Shown: positions 1-4,716, numbered from the stretch's first letter. The stretch: DNA of 5,809 nucleotides from Endomicrobiia bacterium (GCA_009782015.1 WQUP01000082.1:1-5809), one strand, 5' to 3'. Notes: generated from the letters alone by a model not told the origin. Numbers and translations are program-made.

Positions 1-19
1 CAACGATAAACTTTTTCAT
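1..19 (-). CDS. Start of a further gene, truncated by the window edge
   Basis: The ATG is the complement of positions 17-19 and the visible codons read MKKFIV. It is preceded by a clear ribosome binding site (AAGGAGA, 4 nt from the ATG). The start region, from the binding site through the first codons, closely resembles that of the 190-residue gene immediately upstream in transcription, and a Lys-Lys then hydrophobic start is what a Sec signal peptide looks like. It is probably another small exported protein in the same series, separated from the previous stop by 55 nt and likely co-transcribed. Six residues are too few to name a family. Confidence 0.65.
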
Positions 20-37
20 ACTGTCTCCTTTTCCCCT
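20..37 (-). promoter_or_regulatory. Ribosome binding site of the truncated left-edge gene
   Basis: On the minus strand the sequence reads GGGGAAAAGGAGACAGT directly before the ATG. AAGGAGA is a near-consensus Shine-Dalgarno sequence and supports a real start at position 19 even though only six codons are visible. Confidence 0.65.
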
Positions 38-74
38 CTGTTTACTGCACGTCTGCGTCAGTAACGCACGGCGT

Positions 75-647
75 TTAGTTGTTTTCCTGCTCCTGATTCT
101 GCGCCCCTTCTTGTCCGTTGCCGCTGAGATCGCCTACCGTGTCTTCGTCATGCGGAATTATTATTTCATCATCGTCTTTTTTTTGTGCTTTTTTTTTAGC
201 CGCGCCTTTTTTTGCGGATTTTTTCGCGGGTTTCTTTTCGGGCCGGTTTACGGCCTCATCTTCCGCTTTCATTTTAGCTTCTTCTGCGGCAAGCTCTTTG
301 GCGTAAAAATCTTTATCTTTTACTTCGGAATCTTTTTTCTTGTCGCCGGCCGGAGTTCCGTTGTGCTGCTCTTCCAAATCTTTAATTCTTTTCTTCGTGT
401 TTGATATGTCGTCGTTTCTTTTATTCACGAGAGCCGTATTCTGATCTCTTTTTGCGCTCCCCAGATCTTTTTCAAGTTTTCTAAGCTGCATGTCCAAATC
501 GGCTTTTTGTTCTTTGTAAGCGGCTTCCGCAGCTGCTTTGTCTTTTGCGGCCTGCTCGTCTCCCGAGGAACTCTCCTGCGCAAAAGCGCTCAAACCTAAC
601 GACGCGACAAAAAACGCTGCTGCGGCAAAAACTGTAAACCGTTTCAT
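75..647 (-). CDS. Exported coiled-coil protein with Lys-rich then acidic C-terminal tail
   Basis: I do not recognise a family for this 190-residue protein. Residues 1-23 form a Sec signal peptide (MKR, hydrophobic core, cleavage after AFA with Gln24 next). Residues about 32-95 are Ala/Lys/Glu/Asp-rich with heptad-like spacing and are probably a coiled coil; a second charged helical stretch covers about 104-132. Residues 136-157 are a histone-H1-like Lys/Ala/Pro segment (EKKPAKKSAKKGAAKKK), followed by an acidic, Gln/Asn-rich tail (DDDE at 158-161 through to ENN). The start is supported by a purine-rich AAAAGGGGGG just upstream. The product is predicted to be periplasmic or surface-located. 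The Lys segment is encoded by long A runs (A9, A8, A7, A6), which are slippage-prone. The role is unknown; binding of a polyanion such as nucleic acid or LPS is only a guess from charge. Confidence 0.75.
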   Translation of the reverse strand: MKRFTVFAAAAFFVASLGLSAFAQESSSGDEQAAKDKAAAEAAYKEQKADLDMQLRKLEKDLGSAKRDQNTALVNKRNDDISNTKKRIKDLEEQHNGTPAGDKKKDSEVKDKDFYAKELAAEEAKMKAEDEAVNRPEKKPAKKSAKKGAAKKKAQKKDDDEIIIPHDEDTVGDLSGNGQEGAQNQEQENN

Positions 648-661
648 ACTGCCCCCCTTTT
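648..661 (-). promoter_or_regulatory. Ribosome binding site of the 190-residue exported protein
   Basis: The minus strand reads AAAAGGGGGGCAGT before the ATG at 647. The G-rich core is an atypical but plausible Shine-Dalgarno sequence. The GAAAAGG..CAGT-ATG-AAA layout is shared with the next gene at the left edge (17-37). Confidence 0.5.
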
Positions 662-668
662 CAACTGC

Positions 669-692
669 AATTACGAATGACGAATTACGAAT
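669..692. repeat. Short AATTACG heptamer array
   Basis: Three consecutive heptamers read AATTACG, AATGACG, AATTACG, followed by AAT. The same motif forms the outer arms of the nested palindrome at 851-943, so it belongs to a dispersed heptamer family present on both sides of the composite palindrome in this spacer. Confidence 0.7.
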
Positions 693-712
693 AAAAGACC
701 CTGCCCCGCCGT

Positions 713-827
713 GTCATTCCCGCCCCGTATTAAGACACTACGGGGTAAACTCCAGCGGGAATCCATTTTGTAGTTGTCGTCAAACAAAATCAAAGGCAAC
801 ATGGATACCGGCTTTCGCCGGTATGAC
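713..827. repeat. Composite palindromic element (GTCATTCCCGC type)
   Basis: The ends are inverted (GTCAT at 713-717, ATGAC at 823-827), as are inner boxes ATCCAT (761-766) and ATGGAT (801-806). The left half folds as a two-step hairpin: ATTCCCG (716-722) with CGGGAAT (756-762), and CCCCGTA (723-729) with TACGGGG (739-745). The right half is a perfect hairpin, ATACCGGC (805-812) with GCCGGTAT (817-824), loop TTTC. Elements of this general design are dispersed in multiple copies in many bacterial genomes. No protein is encoded, so any movement would need a transposase elsewhere. Confidence 0.75.
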
Positions 828-850
828 AAACTAGGGTTTTTAGAGAAACC

Positions 851-943
851 CAATTACGAATTAACGACAGATTGCGGGTCAGGGACAATGTCCCCAAGCC
901 CGCAATGACGGCTTTTTTGTCGTTGATTTGTAATTCGTAATTG
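851..943. repeat. Nested palindrome with AATTACG arms
   Basis: The outer arms CAATTACGAATTA (851-863) and TAATTCGTAATTG (931-943) are a perfect 13-bp inverted repeat. Inside these lie AACGAC (863-868) with GTCGTT (919-924), ATTGCGGG (871-878) with CCCGCAAT (899-906), and a core GGGACA (882-887) with TGTCCC (889-894). It looks like a GTCATTGCG-type hairpin sitting inside an AATTACG-type inverted repeat. It begins 15 nt beyond the stop codon of the 169-residue gene. Confidence 0.75.
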
Positions 944-958
944 TCTTCTTATGTGTTT

Positions 959-1468
959 TCACTTTTTTTTCTTTGTTTTCTTAGTCTTGGCGGCTGTGCT
1001 GCTTTTAGCTGTTTTCGTTTTGCCTGTTTTTCCGGAAGCTATCATATCGTTAAGCTGTTTGTACTGTTTATCGGTAAGCAGTCTTGAGACAGCTACTACA
1101 TAATCGACAAAAGCATTCTGTTTTTCGGCCTCAGCTTTGGCAAATTCCGCTGAAACCGCTTTAGCTTCGTCGAACTTTTTTAACGACAGCGCGGCTCCTT
1201 GTTTTGCCTTAAGCGCTTTCTCGCTCTCTCTCAAGGCTCTATGTTTCTCCAGCAAAGCGTCGGTCAGCGCGATTATCGATTTTTTCTGCTTATCGTTAAG
1301 ATCAAGCTCCGCAAGAGAAAGCTTGAATTTCGCGTCATATCCCGACCACTTGGCCGCAGATACCGCTTGCTCCGCCTGCTGCTGCGCAACAGAATCCTGC
1401 GCAAACGCCGCCGAACCCGCCGCCGCAGCAAAAAGAGCCGCTAACATAAAAATAATTGCGCGTTTCAT
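959..1468 (-). CDS. Exported LTxxQ-motif (Spy/CpxP-like) protein with Lys-rich tail
   Basis: This 169-residue protein has a Sec signal peptide (residues 1-23, cleavage after AFA, Gln24 next). The mature part is almost entirely helical in character and carries two LTxxQ-like motifs, LNDKQ at 57-61 and LTDKQ at 131-135, about 74 residues apart. That arrangement is typical of periplasmic Spy/CpxP-type proteins, which in enterobacteria act as ATP-independent chaperones or envelope-stress modulators. Family membership is inferred from these motifs, helical character and size only. The region between is rich in Ala, Lys and Glu (about 66-120). The last 25 residues are a Lys/Thr/Ala tail ending in KKTKKKK, not typical of Spy. 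The start at 1468 is preceded by a modest AAAAAAGGG. It follows ilvN after a 113-nt spacer containing a long imperfect hairpin. Confidence 0.72.
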   Translation of the reverse strand: MKRAIIFMLAALFAAAAGSAAFAQDSVAQQQAEQAVSAAKWSGYDAKFKLSLAELDLNDKQKKSIIALTDALLEKHRALRESEKALKAKQGAALSLKKFDEAKAVSAEFAKAEAEKQNAFVDYVVAVSRLLTDKQYKQLNDMIASGKTGKTKTAKSSTAAKTKKTKKKK

Positions 1469-1488
1469 ATAAACCCTTTTTTAACGGC

Positions 1489-1577
1489 AGAGTGAGGATT
1501 GAGGAGTGGAGAGTGAAGATACTACAACGACACTGCCTTTGCCGTATCTTCACTCCTCACTCTCCACTCTTCACTCT
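1489..1577. repeat. Heptamer-array inverted repeat between ilvN and the LTxxQ gene
   Basis: The left arm (1489-1522) is built of AGAGTGA-like heptamers: AGAGTGA, GGATTGA, GGAGTGG, AGAGTGA, then AGATAC. The right arm (1544-1577) is the reverse complement of the same design: AGAGTGA, AGAGTGG, AGAGTGA, GGAGTGA, AGATAC. The two 34-nt arms form an imperfect long hairpin with a 21-nt loop. The element lies 4 nt beyond the ilvN stop codon. There is no following T run on the coding strand, so it is not a classical intrinsic terminator, though it could protect or shape the mRNA 3' end. Confidence 0.8.
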
Positions 1578-1581
1578 GTCT

Positions 1582-2064
1582 TTATTTCCCGTTTCCCCTG
1601 GACAGCGCGACTTCGCCGGTTCTGCACATCTCTTTTATGCCGTAAGGCATTACCATTCTCACAAAAGCGTCTATTTTATCTTCGTCGCCGGTAATTTCGA
1701 CTATCATCGAATCCTGGGAAACGTCGATAATTCTCGTTCTGAAAATGGAAACCATCTGCATGATTTCGGCGCGGTTGGATTTGTTAACGTTGATCTTTAT
1801 CAGCGCCAAACCTCTTTGCACAAACTCCACTTCGCTGAAATCGTTGACCTTTATAACGTCCACAAGCTTGTTAAGCTGCTTTGTAACCTGTTCAAGCACC
1901 GACTCGTCGCCCTTTACGACTATCGTCATCCTCGATATTTCCGGATCTTCCGTTTCGCCGACCGCAAGAGAATCGATATTGAATCCGCGCGCTGCAAAAA
2001 GCGTTGATATTCTTGCCAGCACGCCGAATTTATTTTCCACTAAAATTGAAATTGTGTGACGCAT
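1582..2064 (-). CDS. ilvN: Acetohydroxyacid (acetolactate) synthase, regulatory small subunit
   Basis: At 160 residues this is the normal length for the bacterial small subunit, which binds IlvB, raises its activity and confers valine feedback inhibition. The N-terminal ACT domain (about 2-75) opens with ISILVENKFGVLARI and FAARGFNIDSLAVG, the family hallmarks. Asn11, Gly14 and Asn29 match positions that govern valine sensitivity in E. coli IlvH, so feedback control is probably retained (inference). Conserved SRMTI (about 45-49) and the C-terminal IIDV and LSRG segments are present. The start at 2064 is set by GGAGGTG six nt upstream. The frame remains open for 29 more codons, but these translate tandem repeat and have no family resemblance. 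It follows ilvB by 178 nt, unusually far for this pair, the gap being filled with octamer repeats. The alternative name ilvH also applies. Confidence 0.96.
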   Translation of the reverse strand: MRHTISILVENKFGVLARISTLFAARGFNIDSLAVGETEDPEISRMTIVVKGDESVLEQVTKQLNKLVDVIKVNDFSEVEFVQRGLALIKINVNKSNRAEIMQMVSIFRTRIIDVSQDSMIVEITGDEDKIDAFVRMVMPYGIKEMCRTGEVALSRGNGK

Positions 2065-2069
2065 GTTTT

Positions 2070-2082
2070 GCACCTCCGGTGC
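2070..2082 (-). promoter_or_regulatory. ilvN ribosome binding site within a small hairpin
   Basis: On the minus strand GCACC-GGA-GGTGC forms a 5-bp stem with a 3-nt loop and contains GGAGGTG, six nt before the ATG at 2064. The site decides the ilvN start against the longer open frame. Whether the hairpin affects translation is unknown. Confidence 0.6.
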
Positions 2083-2227
2083 AGAAGCTGGGAAGTTGGG
2101 AAGCTGAGAAGCTGAGCAACTGCGAACAACAAAGTCTTTGTCTTTGCCCAACTTCCCAACTTCTCAGCCCTCTCAGCTTCTATCATTGTCTTTGCTCAGC
2201 TTCTCAACTTCCCAGCTTCTCAGCTTC
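2083..2227. repeat. Octamer arrays in inverted orientation between ilvB and ilvN
   Basis: Five octamers near AGAAGCTG run at 2083-2122. Two arrays of the reverse-complement type (CTCAGCTT, CCCAACTT) lie at 2147-2180 and 2195-2227. Each reverse array is preceded by TTGTCTTTG, so the two are copies of one unit. A short palindrome, ACAAAG-T-CTTTGT, sits at 2129-2141 between the opposing arrays. The forward array can pair with either reverse array, giving alternative long hairpins in the ilvB-ilvN intercistronic RNA. Confidence 0.8.
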
Positions 2228-2242
2228 GCCGCCAACGGCGGC
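2228..2242. repeat. GC-rich hairpin touching the ilvB stop codon
   Basis: GCCGCC (2228-2233) pairs perfectly with GGCGGC (2237-2242) across a 3-nt loop. The stem abuts the ilvB TGA. No T run follows on the minus strand, so it does not qualify as a rho-independent terminator, and ilvN probably remains in the same transcript. Confidence 0.6.
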
Positions 2243-3976
2243 TCAGCCGTTCATTCTTGTCATTACATCATCCAGCGAAGCGCCTGCGGGAACCATCGGG
2301 AAAATGTTCTCTTCTATTTCGACCCACACGTCAAGCACGACGGGGCGTTTGGCTTCTAGCATTTTCTTTATCGCGGGCTCAACGTCTTTTTTATCGGTAA
2401 CGCGTATGCCTAAAGCTCCGTAACTTTCTGCCCACTTTACAAAATCGGGAAGATAGACCGGACAGGTATCCCTGTTAGGCGTGTTGCACAAAGGCGGACA
2501 GTCTTTGCGCCTTGCCAGACACACCTGGGAATATCTTTTGCCGTAAAACATCTCTTGCCACTGGCGGACGTTTCCGAGATACTGGTTATTCAATATAACG
2601 GTTTTGACGTTTACTTCGTTTAAAACGGCAACCGCCATCTCCTGCATGTTCATCTGAAAAGATCCGTCGCCGGCAACAACAATAACTTCTTTATCGGGAT
2701 TGCCGAACTTCGCGCCGATTCCCGCCGGAAATCCGTATCCCATGGTGCCGAGGCCTCCGGAACTTAAAAACAATCTCGGGGCTTTCGCTTTATAATACTG
2801 GGCCGACCACATCTGGTGCTGTCCGACTTCCGTTGCAACAATCGCCACGCCTTTCGTAAGTTCGGAAATTTTTTCTATAACGTATTGCGGATGAAGTTTA
2901 TCGTCGTTCTTTTCATAAGAAAGGGGATGTTCCCCTCTCCACGCGTCTATTTTTTCAATCCACTCTTTGCGCTCTTTTTTATCTATTAAAGCCGACATCT
3001 CTTTCAGAACAATCTTTGCGTCTCCCACCACGGGAATATCTATGTCCACGACTTTTGAAATCGCCGTGGGATCTATGTCTATGTGTATGATTTTAGCTTT
3101 TTTGGCAAAATCGCATACTTTGCCGGTGCACCTGTCGTCAAACCTTGCGCCGACGGCTATAATAACGTCCGCAGCCTGAATGGCTCTGTTTGCATGATAT
3201 GTCCCGTGCATGCCGAGCATGCTCAAACTGAGTTTCGAGTCGTACGGATAAGCGCCCACGGCAAGCAGAGTATTTGTCACTGGAATATCGGCTTTTTTTG
3301 AAATTTCCAGGACTTCGTTCTCGGCGTTTGAAACTATCACTCCGGCACCGATGTAGAGCACCGGCCGTTCGCTTTTATTTATAATTTCCGCCGCTCTTTT
3401 TATCTGCCCGATATGTCCGTGAATGTTGGGCTTGTACGAACGTATCTCAACTTTTTCCGGATAAACAAACTCGCATAATGCGCGCTGAACGTCGATCGGA
3501 ATATCCACCAAAACCGGACCCGGCCTTCCGGTAGAGGCTATGTAAAAAGCTTCTTTAATAGTTCTGGCCAGCTCTTTTACGTTTTTGACCAAAAAATTAT
3601 GTTTTGTGACCGGACGCGTGATGCCGGTGATGTCGGCTTCCTGAAAAGCGTCCTGCCCTATTACAGCTGTTGAAACCTGACCGGAAAAAGCTACCATCGG
3701 CACGGAATCCATATAAGCGGTTGCAAGTCCGGTAACTATATTTGTAGCTCCCGGGCCTGAAGTGACTATGCACACGCCGGGCTTTCCGGTAGAGCGGGCA
3801 TAGCCGTCGGCCATGTGCGCCGCGCCCTGTTCGTGCCTTGTCAAAATAAAGTTCAGCTTTGAGCCGTGGATTGCGTCAAAAATCGGCAACGCCTGTCCTC
3901 CGGGAAGGCCGAACACTACTTCAACGTTCTCCCTCAATAAACTTTCCACTAAAATCTGCGCGCCTGTCTTTTCCAT
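2243..3976 (-). CDS. ilvB: Acetohydroxyacid (acetolactate) synthase, catalytic large subunit
   Basis: This 577-residue ThDP- and FAD-dependent cytoplasmic enzyme condenses two pyruvates to 2-acetolactate, or pyruvate with 2-oxobutyrate to 2-aceto-2-hydroxybutyrate, the first common step of branched-chain amino acid synthesis. The N-terminal ThDP domain has FGLPGG (22-27) and the catalytic Glu49 in [15 protein letters not shown]. The central FAD-binding domain includes ARFDDR (277-282). The C-terminal ThDP domain carries GDGSF (436-440) through NN (463-464), the metal/diphosphate motif, then QWQ with Trp473. Two oddities: LGN at 467-469 where most homologues have LGM, and an expanded Cys-rich segment at 484-507 (Cys486, 493, 497, 505) between RYS and [12 protein letters not shown]. 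The start at 3976 has AAGGAGGG nine nt upstream. Its regulatory partner ilvN follows. Confidence 0.97.
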   Translation of the reverse strand: MEKTGAQILVESLLRENVEVVFGLPGGQALPIFDAIHGSKLNFILTRHEQGAAHMADGYARSTGKPGVCIVTSGPGATNIVTGLATAYMDSVPMVAFSGQVSTAVIGQDAFQEADITGITRPVTKHNFLVKNVKELARTIKEAFYIASTGRPGPVLVDIPIDVQRALCEFVYPEKVEIRSYKPNIHGHIGQIKRAAEIINKSERPVLYIGAGVIVSNAENEVLEISKKADIPVTNTLLAVGAYPYDSKLSLSMLGMHGTYHANRAIQAADVIIAVGARFDDRCTGKVCDFAKKAKIIHIDIDPTAISKVVDIDIPVVGDAKIVLKEMSALIDKKERKEWIEKIDAWRGEHPLSYEKNDDKLHPQYVIEKISELTKGVAIVATEVGQHQMWSAQYYKAKAPRLFLSSGGLGTMGYGFPAGIGAKFGNPDKEVIVVAGDGSFQMNMQEMAVAVLNEVNVKTVILNNQYLGNVRQWQEMFYGKRYSQVCLARRKDCPPLCNTPNRDTCPVYLPDFVKWAESYGALGIRVTDKKDVEPAIKKMLEAKRPVVLDVWVEIEENIFPMVPAGASLDDVMTRMNG

Positions 3977-3985
3977 AGTGCTTTA

Positions 3986-4018
3986 CCCTCCTTGAGGGAA
4001 GCCCTCCTCGGGGGCTTC
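3986..4018 (-). promoter_or_regulatory. ilvB ribosome binding site in overlapping, competing hairpins
   Basis: AAGGAGGG (complement of 3986-3993) lies nine nt before the ilvB ATG. On the minus strand CCCTC (3994-3998) can pair either with the GAGGG of this site (3986-3990, loop AAG) or with an upstream GAGGG (4002-4006, loop CTT). A third hairpin, GAAGCCC (4012-4018) with GGGCTTC (3998-4004), would block the upstream alternative. The layout also reads as an imperfect 16-nt tandem duplication, so function is uncertain. The ribosome binding site itself is firm; switching is inference. Confidence 0.55.
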
Positions 4019-4033
4019 GCCACTTTTTTATTA

Positions 4034-4173
4034 CGTCATTGCGAGCCGGAAACAAAGTTTCAGGCGCGGCAATCCAGACAATAAAACTGTTGCTTCTTAT
4101 ACACTTCGACTTCGCTCAAGCCTTCGGCTTTATGGATTGCTTCGTCAATGCTCCGCATTTCCTCGCAATGACG
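4034..4173. repeat. 140-bp palindromic element (GTCATTGCG type)
   Basis: Perfect 12-bp inverted ends CGTCATTGCGAG (4034-4045) and CTCGCAATGACG (4162-4173) enclose inverted inner boxes GCAATCCA (4069-4076) and TGGATTGC (4133-4140). Each half also folds alone (ATTGC with GCAAT), with a small hairpin GAAAC-AAA-GTTTC at 4049-4061. It fills most of the leader between the 125-residue gene and ilvB, starting 4 nt past that gene's stop codon. It encodes no transposase; it is MITE-like in layout, but a target duplication is not evident. Confidence 0.8.
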
Positions 4174-4177
4174 GCAA

Positions 4178-4555
4178 CTAATTCAAGCCGAGCTCCTGCA
4201 TAACCTGCTTATAGTACTCATCCATCATTTTTTTGCCTTTTTCAAAATCTTTTTTATCCTGCTCGCTCATATTTTTCGCATCTTTTTTATAAGTAGTTTC
4301 AAATAGAGCTGCCTGCTTTTTAAAAATATCATCCATATTCTTTTTAAACTCGGCTTTTTGTTCCGGCGTCATATCTTTCATCATATTTTTCAAGCCGGCT
4401 ATCATACTCTTCATTTGCGTCTGCGCCTGGGAAAGCATTTCCTGCTGTTTCTGCATATCCGTCTGATCTTGAGAATTTCCCCCGTTACCCTGCTGAGAAT
4501 AAGCAAAGCCGCAAACCACCGACAAAATAAAAACAACTGCAAATAATTTTTTCAT
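4178..4555 (-). CDS. Small Met-rich exported helical protein
   Basis: I do not recognise a firm family for this 125-residue protein. Residues 1-20 form a signal peptide (MKK, hydrophobic core, probable cleavage after AYS with Gln21 next). Cys15 lacks the small residue required just before a lipobox Cys, so it is probably not a lipoprotein. The mature protein is Gln/Asn-rich at 21-45 and then strongly helical, with Lys/Asp/Glu and 12 Met after the initiator. MTPEQ at 62-66 resembles an LTxxQ motif and MSEQD at 96-100 is a weaker second, suggesting a distant link to Spy/CpxP-like periplasmic proteins (tentative). CGGAGC lies 7 nt upstream of the ATG. The gene sits between ilvD and ilvB and is flanked on both sides by GTCATTGCG-type palindromes. 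Confidence 0.75.
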   Translation of the reverse strand: MKKLFAVVFILSVVCGFAYSQQGNGGNSQDQTDMQKQQEMLSQAQTQMKSMIAGLKNMMKDMTPEQKAEFKKNMDDIFKKQAALFETTYKKDAKNMSEQDKKDFEKGKKMMDEYYKQVMQELGLN

Positions 4556-4574
4556 AAAATGCTCCGTTTTTAAT

Positions 4575-4643
4575 CGTCATTGCGGGCTCCGACCCGCAAT
4601 CCATGGTTCGCTGCAAGATTGCGGCTCGGAGCCCGCAATGACG
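4575..4643. repeat. 69-bp palindromic element with 18-bp perfect inverted ends
   Basis: CGTCATTGCGGGCTCCGA (4575-4592) and TCGGAGCCCGCAATGACG (4626-4643) are perfect inverted repeats. The left half also folds alone: ATTGCGGG (4579-4586) with CCCGCAAT (4593-4600), loop CTCCGA; the right half similarly pairs ATTGCGG with CCGCAAT. It belongs to the same family as 4034-4173, sharing the outer GTCATTGCG and the boundary GCAATGACGGCAAC. It lies 19 nt upstream of the 125-residue gene's start. Confidence 0.85.
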
Positions 4644-4676
4644 GCAACAGCGAAACTTATTCACCCTACAGCGTAG

Positions 4677-4716
4677 TTTGCCGTATCTTCACTCCTCACT
4701 CCCCACTCTTCACTCT
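4677..4716. repeat. Single-arm copy of the AGAGTGA heptamer repeat after ilvD
   Basis: This block matches 1538-1577 (the right arm of the heptamer hairpin downstream of ilvN, plus its TTTGCCG lead) with a single base difference, T to C, inside the array. No opposing arm is visible here. Its last base overlaps the complement of the ilvD stop codon TAA, so the repeat begins exactly where ilvD ends. Confidence 0.8.

Larger units (their letters stand above)
648..958. other. 311-bp spacer filled with repeat elements
   Basis: No convincing gene lies here. Apart from the ribosome binding site at 648-661, the spacer holds AATTACG-type heptamers (669-692), a composite palindrome (713-827), a small hairpin with arms 834-839 and 846-851, and a nested palindrome (851-943). 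Short open frames within it translate repeat sequence only. I see no promoter with well-spaced -35 and -10 boxes and no classical terminator in the direction of the genes. Confidence 0.7.

Noticed and set aside
671..853. 60-codon minus-strand open frame in the 648-958 spacer
   Set aside because: It runs through repeat sequence only (peptides such as RRKPVSM come from the palindrome), with no ribosome binding site or family resemblance.
896..918. Terminator-like AAGCC...GGCTT followed by T run on the plus strand
   Set aside because: No gene is transcribed in that direction here, the stem is only 5 bp, and it is part of a dispersed palindrome.
2065..2151. N-terminal extension of ilvN to an ATG at 2151
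   Set aside because: The extra 29 codons translate octamer repeat, and a strong GGAGGTG site lies directly before the ATG at 2064 where the family's normal N-terminus begins.
1489..2227. CRISPR array suggested by regular short repeats
   Set aside because: The units are 7-8 nt, contiguous and degenerate, with no unique spacers of about 30 nt and no cas genes.
4060..4158. 32-codon open frame in the ilvB leader (minus strand) as a possible attenuator peptide
   Set aside because: It is encoded wholly within the palindromic element, has no run of Ile, Leu or Val codons, and its purine-rich stretch is only about 2 nt from the ATG.
4511..4555. Lipoprotein signal in the 125-residue protein (Cys15)
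   Set aside because: The residue before the Cys is Val where a lipobox needs Gly, Ala or Ser, and a good signal peptidase I site follows at AYS-Q.
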